From assembly GCA_017473955.1 (NCBI GenBank), contig JAFUIK010000004.1, positions 1 through 64,000 of the forward strand: 64,000 nt of DNA, in the 5' to 3' direction. The notes under the pieces are model-generated. The model was not told the DNA's origin. It worked only from the letters and a program-made list of their open reading frames with translations, and searched no databases. This DNA is from Ruminococcus sp. GTDB taxonomy: Bacteria; Bacillota; Clostridia; Oscillospirales; Acutalibacteraceae. Positions within the stretch are counted from its first letter, which is position 1, and the number at the start of each line of letters is the position of its first letter. The translations under genes were made by a program, and so were the position numbers. Positions 25,781-33,608 of this stretch are shown here, one piece after another.

Positions 25781-27142
25781 TTGAACAAGAACGATATCAT
25801 AAGATTAGATATAATTGATATGACATCCGACGGTAGCGGTGTCGGTAAGGCAGACTCGATGGTTATATTTGTCCCTGATACCGCAGTAGGTGACGTGTGC
25901 GATGTGCGTATTCTGAAAGTCAAGAAAAATGTTTGTTACGGTAAGGTTGAGAAAATTATCGAAAGAAGTGATGATAGGGTAGACCCTGTGTGTCCTGTGT
26001 CATCACGTTGTGGTGGTTGTGTTTATCGTCATATGAGCTATGATGCCGAGCTTAGAATAAAGCATAAAAAGGTGTATGATGCTGTTACTCGTATCGGTAA
26101 GGTAGACGGCGATAAAGTTAAAGAGATTATCGGTGCATATGAAAATCAGACCAATCGCTATAGAAACAAAGCTCAAATTCCTGTCGGCTTATCTAAAACA
26201 GGCGAGGTTGAGATGGGTTTTTATTCTCGCCATTCCCACCGTATTGCTCCTTGCGACGATTGCCTTTTATCACCAGAAATTTTCACACAGATTTCAGATA
26301 CCTTTAAAGAGTTTGTCACAAAGTACCCGTATCTTATTTATAGCGAAGAAAAACACAGCGGTAAAATCCGTCACCTGTATCTCCGCATTGGCGAAAAAAC
26401 GGGTGAAGTTATGGTTTGTGTTGTTGTTAACGGCAGGAGCTTTGACCATCAGGATGAATTGTTTAATTCTATTATAGAAAAATATCCTGAGGTCAAAAGC
26501 ATCGTTATCAACGTCAATAAAGCTAAAACAAACGTTATTTTAGGCTATGAGAATATCGTGGTTTTCGGCAAGGAGAGCATAACAGATGTTCTGTGCGGAC
26601 TTAAATTTGAGCTGTCACCGCTTGCGTTTTATCAGGTGAACCGCACTCAAGCTCAGCGTCTTTACGAAAAAGCTAAAGAGTACGCCGATTTATCAGGTAA
26701 CGAGGTGCTTATCGACCTTTACTGCGGTACGGGTACAATAGGACTTTCTATGGCAAATAGCTGTAAAACCCTAATAGGTGTCGAGATTATCGACGAAGCG
26801 ATTGAAAATGCTAAAAAGAACGCTGAAAATAATGGGATATCAAATGCTCGTTTTATCTGCGGTGATGCTGAAAAAGCGGCGACAGAGCTTCAAAAAGAAG
26901 GGATAACTCCCGATGTAATTATTGTTGACCCTCCAAGAAAGGGGTTAACAGAAAAGCTGATTCATACCATAGTTGAGATGAACCCTAAACGCGTTGTTTA
27001 CGTATCTTGTGACCCTGCGACCTTGGGCAGAGATTTAAAGATTTTTGAGGAGCTTCAATATTTCGCAAAAGAAATAACACCTGTTGACTTATTCCCACGA
27101 ACAGCACATTGCGAGTCAGTGTGCCTATTGTCGAAAGAGTAA
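25781..27142 (+). CDS. rlmD: 23S rRNA (uracil-5-)-methyltransferase, RlmD/RlmCD (TrmA) family
   Basis: The 453-residue protein has an N-terminal TRAM RNA-binding domain (about 1-60), a 4Fe-4S cluster set (CPVSSRCGGC with a later Cys), and a SAM methyltransferase core with DLYCGTGTIGLSMA, DPPRKGLTEKL and the catalytic YVSCDPATLGRDL. It forms m5U in 23S rRNA; Firmicute homologues (RlmCD) may modify two sites. The start is a TTG preceded by AAAGGA. A TATAAT lies about 35 bases upstream, but its -35 is weak. Confidence 0.92.
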   Translation: MNKNDIIRLDIIDMTSDGSGVGKADSMVIFVPDTAVGDVCDVRILKVKKNVCYGKVEKIIERSDDRVDPVCPVSSRCGGCVYRHMSYDAELRIKHKKVYDAVTRIGKVDGDKVKEIIGAYENQTNRYRNKAQIPVGLSKTGEVEMGFYSRHSHRIAPCDDCLLSPEIFTQISDTFKEFVTKYPYLIYSEEKHSGKIRHLYLRIGEKTGEVMVCVVVNGRSFDHQDELFNSIIEKYPEVKSIVINVNKAKTNVILGYENIVVFGKESITDVLCGLKFELSPLAFYQVNRTQAQRLYEKAKEYADLSGNEVLIDLYCGTGTIGLSMANSCKTLIGVEIIDEAIENAKKNAENNGISNARFICGDAEKAATELQKEGITPDVIIVDPPRKGLTEKLIHTIVEMNPKRVVYVSCDPATLGRDLKIFEELQYFAKEITPVDLFPRTAHCESVCLLSKE

Positions 27143-27199
27143 ACGAATTTGGTGAAATAAAACACAAGTGAACCGTAATAAAGAAAAGGCTGTGAGTGT

Positions 27200-27739
27200 A
27201 TGACGTTGGAAGAAGCAAAGGCATTATTAGTTGAAAATGATATTTCCTTTGAGTTGGTTGAATATAGAAATGAAAAAGATTATTTTCACCACGTGATGCT
27301 TTTTCCATACTTAAAAAAGGCAGAAACTTGTAAAGTTATCGCTATGGTAGTTAGAAGCTATAATGGAGAAAAAGATATTGAACTTCAGTTTAACGAATAT
27401 AATGGTATCTTTTGTTTACAAGAGTTATGTTTTGGAAGTTTTTGCTTTGAAATATTTGATATAAAGAAAGAGTTGCTAGCTGAGGAATTGATTAACTATA
27501 TTAAGCAAATAAAAGAGGGGAAGTTTGCGGTTATTGTAGCTAACAATCTTAAAAGAAAGAGCTTGTTATGGGATGCCGCTTTTGATTTAAATGAAGAAAA
27601 TGATGATTGTGATAAAAATGTATTTTTAAGAACAATGCGACGTATTCAAAAACCAAAAGGCTTCCTTGCTAAATTATTCCAATCGGAATTACAGTACGAA
27701 ATATACGATTGGAATAATTATCAGTGCATTGTTAAATAG
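27200..27739 (+). CDS. Hypothetical protein, 179 residues
   Basis: I do not recognise a family. It is a soluble, acidic, mixed alpha/beta protein with no signal peptide or membrane helix. A basic, hydrophobic C-terminal stretch (RRIQKPKGFLAKLFQ) is visible. Base composition is visibly more AT-rich than that of rlmD upstream, and the SD is weak, suggesting accessory DNA. The next two genes have the same character. A role as an immunity or contact-system protein is possible only by analogy with such lone soluble proteins. Confidence 0.65.
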   Translation: MTLEEAKALLVENDISFELVEYRNEKDYFHHVMLFPYLKKAETCKVIAMVVRSYNGEKDIELQFNEYNGIFCLQELCFGSFCFEIFDIKKELLAEELINYIKQIKEGKFAVIVANNLKRKSLLWDAAFDLNEENDDCDKNVFLRTMRRIQKPKGFLAKLFQSELQYEIYDWNNYQCIVK

Positions 27740-27831
27740 TAATGATAGAATTGATTTGAAAATGAATTCTTGATGATTTGTTACACATTTTGTGGTCACA
27801 CAATAGTAAAATATTCTAAGGAGCATTTCTT

Positions 27832-28677
27832 ATGGGTTGTTGGGGAATGGGCATAACACAAAGTGACGAATACTGTGAAATATATGAAAGATTTATGGAT
27901 GAGTATGAGCAAGGAAAACCTATAGCTGACATAAAAAAGGATATCCTTAATGAATACTCGGAAGAATTCAACGAAGATGACTCAATATTTCACGATGTAT
28001 ACTTTGCTTTAGGTAAAGCAGAGTGGATGTGTGGCGGAATATCAAATGAGGTTTTTGAAAAAATATCACATATTATAAAATCAGGAGAAAATATTGCGTT
28101 TTACAGAGAACTTGGAGCAACAGAAAAAGATTTGAAATTGCGTAAGAAAAATCTTGACAAGTTTTTAGCATCAATATCGGTTGCCAGAGGGAAAATAAAA
28201 AAACGAAAGACACCAGTGGACAAATATGTAAAGATTAGAAAACAGGAACTTCCTGATTTTCGTTGTGGTGATGTTTTTGCGTATGAAATTCAAGGGAAAT
28301 ACAGAGTGTTATGTTTTGTTGATAAGGGCCAGTTCTTTGAAACAGAAGCGTTATATTGTTACGCTTTTTTTAAATTATTTGAAGAGCTTCCTGTGATTGA
28401 TGACTTGGTAAACGAATACATAATTCCTCTTGGATATTTCACGGTAGAAACTTTTCCTCATATTGAAAAGCTGAATTTTATAGGTAATAATCCTGAGTTT
28501 AAAAAGTTGGATATTACACATCCACATATCATTTCTGAAAAATGGAAACCTGCGACGTTTGCAATCGCAAAAGAAGAAAATCTATTAGAAGATTACCCGA
28601 TTGATTTATGTATGAAGTTTTCCGATTGTATCAAAAAAATAGATATAATTAAGGGTGCAAATAATGAATATATTTGA
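27832..28677 (+). CDS. Hypothetical protein with MGxWGxG N-terminus (DUF4259-like)
   Basis: The 281-residue soluble protein starts MGCWGMGITQSDEYCEIYERF, the MGxWGxG...D pattern I associate with DUF4259-type proteins. A second part from about residue 135 (GDVFAYEIQGKYRVLCFVD) resembles the beta-strand opening of Imm26-type immunity domains. Both assignments are tentative. SD TAAGGAG precedes the ATG. The last 14 bases overlap the next gene, so the two are translated together. Confidence 0.7.
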   Translation: MGCWGMGITQSDEYCEIYERFMDEYEQGKPIADIKKDILNEYSEEFNEDDSIFHDVYFALGKAEWMCGGISNEVFEKISHIIKSGENIAFYRELGATEKDLKLRKKNLDKFLASISVARGKIKKRKTPVDKYVKIRKQELPDFRCGDVFAYEIQGKYRVLCFVDKGQFFETEALYCYAFFKLFEELPVIDDLVNEYIIPLGYFTVETFPHIEKLNFIGNNPEFKKLDITHPHIISEKWKPATFAIAKEENLLEDYPIDLCMKFSDCIKKIDIIKGANNEYI

Positions 28678-29134
28678 TAGGCTTATAGAAGCTGTTAAAT
28701 TCTATGATGTATCGGTCGAGGTTAAAGAAGATGAGTTAACTATAGTTAGTCGAGCAAATGATAATAGAATATCGGTGTACGAAGAGGCTTACTATAATAA
28801 AGAGTTGACAATACGTTATGTTGCATATACGGTTTGCTTTTCGACACAGCACCGCCATTTTGATTATTTAGATGATGTAGAAGAGTATGTTTTAGCGATA
28901 CTGCAAGATAACGTACTTCCTATTGAGTTTTACAAAGAAGACGCTCGATGCTTTGGCGGAGAAATTAGCATAGAAGAATATCACAGCTTAACACCTGTTA
29001 TGTTGACAGAGAAATACGGGTACTGCATTGATTATCTGTCACAGTATGAGTATGAAATACATAGTTGGTCAGGTAACTATGATATAGAAAGAAAAAGAGT
29101 TTCTGATTTGAGTAATAGTTCCAAAAGACAATAG
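28664..29134 (+). CDS. Hypothetical protein, 156 residues
   Basis: This small acidic, aromatic-rich soluble protein has no family I recognise. The ATG at 28664, 8 bases after AAGGG, is preferred to an in-frame GTG at 28655. It overlaps the end of the preceding gene in another frame, which implies coupling. No terminator hairpin is evident after it before the ABC transporter genes. Confidence 0.65.
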   Translation: MNIFDRLIEAVKFYDVSVEVKEDELTIVSRANDNRISVYEEAYYNKELTIRYVAYTVCFSTQHRHFDYLDDVEEYVLAILQDNVLPIEFYKEDARCFGGEISIEEYHSLTPVMLTEKYGYCIDYLSQYEYEIHSWSGNYDIERKRVSDLSNSSKRQ

Positions 29135-29243
29135 ATGCCTATGATTGAGTTGTTCACTGAGCACTTATTTTAAGACTGTTGTAAATTTTCTTGATTTTTA
29201 ATAAGGTTGTTTTATATCTAATCATTATAGGAGAGGATTTATT

Positions 29244-30878
29244 ATGTATATTATTAAAAATGCGTTGCGATGCATTGGAAGGTCGGTCGGCAGAAACGTG
29301 CTTATCGGTATAATAGTGCTGGTAATTGCTGTGTCAAGCTGTATTGGCTTATCTATACGCCAAGCTAGTGTGAACGCAAGAAAAGAAACTCTTGAGGGCT
29401 TGTCGATTACGGCTTCTTTGTCTTATGACAGACAGGCATTGATGCAGGATTTCGGCGGTATGAATCGCGGTGAAAATGGACAGCCTCCTGAAAAAAACAA
29501 TGGTGAATTTGACAGAGATTCATTCAAGGATATGATGGGCGAGATGGAGTCGCTGTCCTTAGAGGAATACGAAACCTACGCGTCTGCGTCAACCGTAAAG
29601 GATTTTTATTACACTTTAACTGCCTATCTAAATGGTACTGATGATTTTCAGGCTGTGAGTAACAGTTTGTCAGATACAGAAAATACTACACAAACAGAAA
29701 ACCAAAATGCTGGTTTCCCTATGGGACAAGGCGGTATGGGGAAAATGGGTGGAGGTATGGCTATGAATACGGGCGATTTCACCTTAATCGGGTATTCTTC
29801 CGATACCGCTATGACCGACTTTGCAAACGGCAGTGCAGCTATTGTTGAGGGTGCGGTGTTTGCTGAGGGCACAAGTGACTTTGATTGTATTATTAGCGAG
29901 GAGTTGGCTACATACAATGAGCTTTGTGTTGGTGACGAAATTACTCTTGTTAATCCGTTTAAAGAAGACGAGGAGTATAACTTGAATGTAGTGGGTGTGT
30001 ACGAAAAAGCAAGCGAAGCTGGTGATATGAGTTCGCAATTTGGATTTACTATGAGTGACCCTGCAAATGAGATTTATTTGAGTTATAATGCACTACAGTC
30101 TATTGCTGACAGCAGTTTAGGTGTTAGCAACGAAGATAACACATCTGCTTTAAGGAGCTCGCTTAATGCCACATACACCTTCGCTGATGTAGATGCATAT
30201 GAAGCGTTTTGTGAGGAGGTTTACACCTTAGGTCTTGATGATAACTACACAGTTTCGTCTTCTGATATATCAGCGTTTGAACAGAGCTTAATACCTTTAG
30301 AAACACTCAGCACAATGGCATTTTACTTTTTGCTTGTCATTCTTATTATCGGTGCTGTGATTTTAGTCGTACTAAATATTTTCAATATTCGCGAACGTAA
30401 GTATGAGATTGGTGTGCTTACTGCTATGGGTATGAAAAAAGGTAAGGTAGCGTTGCAATTTGTGACTGAAATATTTTTGGTAACTATATGTGCAGTTATC
30501 CTTGGTATTGTAATTGGTGGTGTGTCTGCTGTTCCCGTGACAAATGCATTGCTCGAAAATCAGACCACTGCTCAATCTCAGCAATCTAACAGAATTGCTG
30601 AGAACTTCGGTAGGGAAAACAGTATGGGCGAAATGATGGCTCCTCCTAATATGGACAACAGTGGTAAACAGCAGGTTCCACAAGGTGGATTTATGAACAG
30701 GATGCCTGATATGCAGTCGATGACTGAATATGTAACACAGATAAACTCGGCGATGAATCTGACGGTTGTGTTTCAGATGCTCTTAATTGCTGTTTGCTTG
30801 ACATTGGTGTCGGGTGCAGTTTCGATGCTGTTTGTTATGCGTTATGAGCCACTGAGAATTCTTTCTAACCGAGATTAA
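29244..30878 (+). CDS. ABC transporter permease, MacB/FtsX type, with Met-rich outer loops
   Basis: The 544-residue protein has a membrane helix at the N-terminus (about 18-38), a large extracytoplasmic domain (about 40-350) and three C-terminal helices with the FtsX core (NIFNIRERKYEIGVLTAMGMKKGKVALQF). Outer segments are unusually rich in Met, Gly, Gln and Pro (GMGKMGGGMAMNTGDF; another at about 450-490). It pairs with the ATPase 11 bases downstream. Members of this class export peptides or lipoproteins or sense antimicrobial peptides. The substrate is unknown. Confidence 0.88.
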   Translation: MYIIKNALRCIGRSVGRNVLIGIIVLVIAVSSCIGLSIRQASVNARKETLEGLSITASLSYDRQALMQDFGGMNRGENGQPPEKNNGEFDRDSFKDMMGEMESLSLEEYETYASASTVKDFYYTLTAYLNGTDDFQAVSNSLSDTENTTQTENQNAGFPMGQGGMGKMGGGMAMNTGDFTLIGYSSDTAMTDFANGSAAIVEGAVFAEGTSDFDCIISEELATYNELCVGDEITLVNPFKEDEEYNLNVVGVYEKASEAGDMSSQFGFTMSDPANEIYLSYNALQSIADSSLGVSNEDNTSALRSSLNATYTFADVDAYEAFCEEVYTLGLDDNYTVSSSDISAFEQSLIPLETLSTMAFYFLLVILIIGAVILVVLNIFNIRERKYEIGVLTAMGMKKGKVALQFVTEIFLVTICAVILGIVIGGVSAVPVTNALLENQTTAQSQQSNRIAENFGRENSMGEMMAPPNMDNSGKQQVPQGGFMNRMPDMQSMTEYVTQINSAMNLTVVFQMLLIAVCLTLVSGAVSMLFVMRYEPLRILSNRD

Positions 30879-30889
30879 GGAGGAGTATT

Positions 30890-31537
30890 ATGGCTTTATT
30901 ATCACTTAATTGTATTAGCTTTTCGTATGGCAGAACTCCTGTGTTAAAGGACATTTCGATGGATTTTGAACAAGGAAAGATATATTGCATTGTTGGGAAA
31001 TCAGGTGCCGGAAAGACAACTTTGTTGTCAATACTTTCTGGCCTTGCCGTACCTGATAGTGGTGTTATTTTATACAACGGCAAAGATATAAAGGACATTG
31101 ATAAATACGAGTACCGCAGTAAGTATATTGGTGTTATTTTTCAGAGCTTTAACCTGATAACAAAATTTACAGCTCTAGAAAATGTTGTGTTGTCGATGGA
31201 TATAGCGGGAGTTAAAGGTAGTCAAAGGGATAAAAAAGCAAAGGCTTTGGAACTTTTGAAAAGTGTTGGACTCGATGAGGATGAAGCTAACCGCAGAGTG
31301 CTAAAGCTGTCGGGCGGTCAGCAACAGCGAGTTGCCATTGCCAGAGCCTTGTCATATGATGCACAGATTATCCTTGCTGACGAGCCTACAGGTAATCTTG
31401 ATGAGGAAACACAAAACGAGATTATGGAGATTTTTTGTACATTAGCAAGGCAAGGTAAGTGTGTTATTTTGGTTAGCCACTCAAAGCGAGTAGCTGACAG
31501 TTGTGATGAGTGCCTTACACTCAGTAAAATAAAATAA
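30890..31537 (+). CDS. ABC transporter ATP-binding protein (LolD/MacB type)
   Basis: The 215-residue ATPase has Walker A GKSGAGKTT, Q-loop VIFQSFNLI, signature LSGGQQQRVAIARAL, Walker B IILADEPTGNLD and H-loop VSHSKRV. It drives the adjacent MacB-like permease from the cytoplasmic face. SD AAGGAGGAG precedes the ATG. The transcript ends at the terminator immediately after the gene. Confidence 0.95.
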   Translation: MALLSLNCISFSYGRTPVLKDISMDFEQGKIYCIVGKSGAGKTTLLSILSGLAVPDSGVILYNGKDIKDIDKYEYRSKYIGVIFQSFNLITKFTALENVVLSMDIAGVKGSQRDKKAKALELLKSVGLDEDEANRRVLKLSGGQQQRVAIARALSYDAQIILADEPTGNLDEETQNEIMEIFCTLARQGKCVILVSHSKRVADSCDECLTLSKIK

Positions 31538-31543
31538 GACTTA

Positions 31544-31574
31544 AAAAGGAGAGTGAAAACTCTCCTTTTATTTT
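31544..31574 (+). terminator. Intrinsic terminator after the ABC genes
   Basis: A perfect 10-bp stem AAAAGGAGAG/CTCTCCTTTT with a 6-base loop is followed by ATTTTT. Its 3' half belongs to a 20-bp direct repeat found again at 33220. Confidence 0.88.
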
Positions 31575-31575
31575 T
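31556..31575. repeat. Left copy of a 20-bp direct repeat flanking the XRE module
   Basis: AAAACTCTCCTTTTATTTTT is identical to 33220-33239, with 1,664 bases from one start to the other. Here it is half of a functional terminator. At the right end the complementary GGAGAG half is missing, so the right copy looks like a duplicate. Confidence 0.8.
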
Positions 31576-31589
31576 AAAAGCAAGCCAGA

Positions 31590-31640
31590 ATACCAAAACG
31601 GGATATTATCGCTATGCCAATGTGGGATAATATCTTTGGT
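31590..31640 (+). promoter_or_regulatory. Candidate operator of the XRE repressor (site A)
   Basis: The 16-base motif ATACCAAAACGGGATA (31590-31605) recurs exactly at 33159-33174. Here it is part of a dyad: ACCAAA and GATATTATC (31602-31610) mirrored by GATAATATC (31626-31634) and TTTGGT (31635-31640). It ends 7 bases before the repressor start, so binding would block its expression. Confidence 0.6.
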
Positions 31641-31647
31641 GATATAA

Positions 31648-31854
31648 GTGCGAATCAAAGAATTAAGAAAAGCTAAGAAAATGACGCAATTGAAGTTGGC
31701 TATGGAGCTCAACACAAATCAGAATACTATCAGCAGATATGAAAATGGTGAGCGTGAGCCGAGTATTAGGGACTTAATTAAAATCGCTGATTACTTTAAT
31801 GTGTCTGTAGATTATCTTGTTGGTCGAACTGATAATCCTAATATGCAAAAGTAA
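31648..31854 (+). CDS. XRE/Cro-type helix-turn-helix repressor
   Basis: The 68-residue protein consists of one HTH_3 domain (LRKAKKMTQLKLAMELN, NTISRYENGEREPS, LIKIADYFNVSVDYLVG) and a short tail. It lacks a sensor or peptidase domain. The start is GTG. It converges with a two-gene membrane operon and shares an upstream 16-base motif with that operon's promoter, so it probably represses both. The same domain type controls phage immunity and toxin-antitoxin genes. Confidence 0.9.
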   Translation: MRIKELRKAKKMTQLKLAMELNTNQNTISRYENGEREPSIRDLIKIADYFNVSVDYLVGRTDNPNMQK

Positions 31855-31883
31855 AGCTGTCACACATTTTGGTGACAGCTTTT
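31853..31883. terminator. Bidirectional terminator between xre and the membrane operon
   Basis: An 11-bp stem AAAGCTGTCAC/GTGACAGCTTT with an 8-base loop lies between the convergent stops, with T runs on both sides. Confidence 0.85.
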
Positions 31884-31891
31884 GTTGTGCT

Positions 31892-32401
31892 TTATACATA
31901 TTTTTCGGCATCTTTAAGTACAGCTTGCACTTGTTGCTTTAATTTTGTGATTTCTGGATTTTCGAAATTTTGTTGTTTGTAAGAAATGACAGCCATTTGT
32001 ACGGCAAAAGCTAAACCTCCTAATAGTAGCGGAAAGATAACAAGACATACTATAAACAATACTGAATTATATAAAATATTATTCATATACAATATGAATA
32101 ATATCGTAGCGGTAATAATGGCTACCGATACAGGAGTTACTACTCTTTTTAGAGTAATGTCGTCTTGGTGACTGCGAACATATGAGATCTTTTCATTTAG
32201 CTCGCGATAGCAGTTATATCTGTCCTTAAGAATGTTGTAGTTAGGCAAATCTACACTTCTTTCGAAAATTAATTTAATCAAGCGTAACTTAGGAAATGTT
32301 TGACTGCTTTTTAACGAGAATCCCATTTTTCTATAATCTTCTATAGTTTCAAGTTCTGTGTTTTGAGATACTTCAACAATAACTATTTCGGGGATATTCA
32401 T
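31892..32401 (-). CDS. Unknown membrane protein with two C-terminal helices
   Basis: This 169-residue protein has a soluble N-terminal part of about 90 residues, two adjacent membrane helices (about 88-108 and 112-140) and a charged C-terminal tail. No family is recognised. The ATG at 32401, preceded by AAGGAA, is preferred over an in-frame start at 32473 inside the upstream gene. It starts 4 bases after the stop of its partner, so the two are one operon within the repeat-flanked module. Confidence 0.72.
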   Translation of the reverse strand: MNIPEIVIVEVSQNTELETIEDYRKMGFSLKSSQTFPKLRLIKLIFERSVDLPNYNILKDRYNCYRELNEKISYVRSHQDDITLKRVVTPVSVAIITATILFILYMNNILYNSVLFIVCLVIFPLLLGGLAFAVQMAVISYKQQNFENPEITKLKQQVQAVLKDAEKYV

Positions 32402-32405
32402 AATT

Positions 32406-33107
32406 CTATTTCCTTGTGAAAATATAGCTTCTAAAATTAGACTGCATCTTAGTTCCGCTGGTGTAGGCCACATTTATACCACCTGAACCTATGGAGGTTA
32501 TACGTTGACCTGGTTGACCAGGGATTCTTTCAAAATCTGCTTTTGAAGAGAAAAGGTGGTTGTATTTTTGCTCAAAATAACCTGCAACCAAAGCGACTTC
32601 ATCTGCCGTGTTTAGTTCACCAAGTTGATAGTTTTCATAACGTTCAATAGCGTAGCAATAATTTGTGTTACTGATGAAAGCTATTCCCTCAAAGCTGACG
32701 ATGAATGAATTAGCATTTTCGATATGATTCTCTGCTGATTGTATGAACGGAAGTTCGCCTAATACGCTGTTGTTAGCTCCCTCCATTAACTCAGGTTTTT
32801 CAGCATGTTTTTTGCATACAAATATAGCACAAACTGCAACGGCTATTAAAACAGGGAAGTATAGTAAAGCAAGCACAGGTATCTCAAATAAAAGGCTAAA
32901 CCACGCACCAAACAAAGGCATGCCCGATATAACAACACCAATAAGACCTATAATCATAAAAGTTTTGCCTTTCTTTTTGAAAGCGGCTTGTTTTTGTGTC
33001 GGTGGAATATGAATACCCCAAACTTTACCGTCGCAGATACATTTAGTGGTTAGTGCACCATAAACCAACATGTATACTGAAACCAACATTATTAGCAAAA
33101 AAATCAT
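32406..33107 (-). CDS. Unknown membrane protein, first gene of the XRE-linked operon
   Basis: The 233-residue protein has an N-terminal helix (about 1-18), a short cytoplasmic or outer loop, two more helices (about 49-67 and 73-98) and a soluble C-terminal domain of about 135 residues. I recognise no family. The SD is GAAGGA. A near-consensus promoter with the shared motif in its spacer drives it, and a 12-bp inverted repeat lies in its leader. Confidence 0.75.
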   Translation of the reverse strand: MIFLLIMLVSVYMLVYGALTTKCICDGKVWGIHIPPTQKQAAFKKKGKTFMIIGLIGVVISGMPLFGAWFSLLFEIPVLALLYFPVLIAVAVCAIFVCKKHAEKPELMEGANNSVLGELPFIQSAENHIENANSFIVSFEGIAFISNTNYCYAIERYENYQLGELNTADEVALVAGYFEQKYNHLFSSKADFERIPGQPGQRITSIGSGGINVAYTSGTKMQSNFRSYIFTRK

Positions 33108-33125
33108 AAAAATCCTTCTTTCCTT

Positions 33126-33158
33126 ATTATTTTCATCTCATTACGGGATGAAAATAAT
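33126..33158. promoter_or_regulatory. Perfect 12-bp inverted repeat in the leader of the membrane operon
   Basis: ATTATTTTCATC (33126-33137) and GATGAAAATAAT (33147-33158) surround a 9-base spacer, between the promoter -10 and the start codon. It may be a second protein-binding site or an mRNA hairpin. Confidence 0.6.
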
Positions 33159-33184
33159 ATACCAAAACGGGATAAAGTTGTCAA
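33156..33184 (-). promoter_or_regulatory. Promoter of the membrane operon with embedded operator (site B)
   Basis: On the minus strand TTGACA (33179-33184) and TATATT (33156-33161) are spaced by 17 bases. The shared motif ATACCAAAACGGGATA occupies 33159-33174, filling most of the spacer and touching the -10. Bound repressor would exclude RNA polymerase. Confidence 0.75.
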
Positions 33185-33219
33185 GCTTTTCGTTAAAAGT
33201 GTACTAAAACCAAAACACA

Positions 33220-33239
33220 AAAACTCTCCTTTTATTTTT
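33220..33239. repeat. Right copy of the 20-bp direct repeat
   Basis: It is identical to 31556-31575. It lies about 50 bases before the MGMT-domain gene and lacks the inverted partner needed for a terminator. Confidence 0.8.
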
Positions 33240-33290
33240 GCTGATTATGTGGTAAACTAGTAGAGTATTATTTTAACTAATGGTGATTTT

Positions 33291-33608
33291 GTGGAAAGCA
33301 CGTTTGATAAAATTTATGATGTCGTCAGTCAGATACCAAAGGGTAAGGTCGCAACCTACGGCTTAGTCGCAAAGCTTGCGGGCAATCCGCGTTGGGCTAG
33401 GGTTGTGGGTTACGCTCTGCATAACAATCCTGACAGGAGTAAAATTCCGTGTCACAGGGTCGTTAACCGTGAGGGCAAAGTTGCAAAAGCCTTTGTTTTC
33501 GGCGGAGAGAATGAGCAGATACGTTTGCTCCAAAATGAGGGTGTAGCGGTAATTGACGGCAAGGTCGATTTAGAAAAATATTTATGGAATGTAGGAGTAA
33601 TACTATGA
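33291..33608 (+). CDS. MGMT-domain protein (alkylated-DNA repair methyltransferase, C-terminal domain only)
   Basis: The 105-residue protein corresponds to the DNA-binding half of O6-alkylguanine transferases, without the usual N-terminal domain. The acceptor cysteine C54 is kept (IPCHRV), unlike the alkyltransferase-like proteins, which have Trp there. The helix-turn-helix GLVAKLAGNPRWARVVGYAL is present. It may transfer alkyl groups or flag damage for excision repair. It starts with GTG, and its stop overlaps the next ATG (ATGA). Confidence 0.88.
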   Translation: MESTFDKIYDVVSQIPKGKVATYGLVAKLAGNPRWARVVGYALHNNPDRSKIPCHRVVNREGKVAKAFVFGGENEQIRLLQNEGVAVIDGKVDLEKYLWNVGVIL

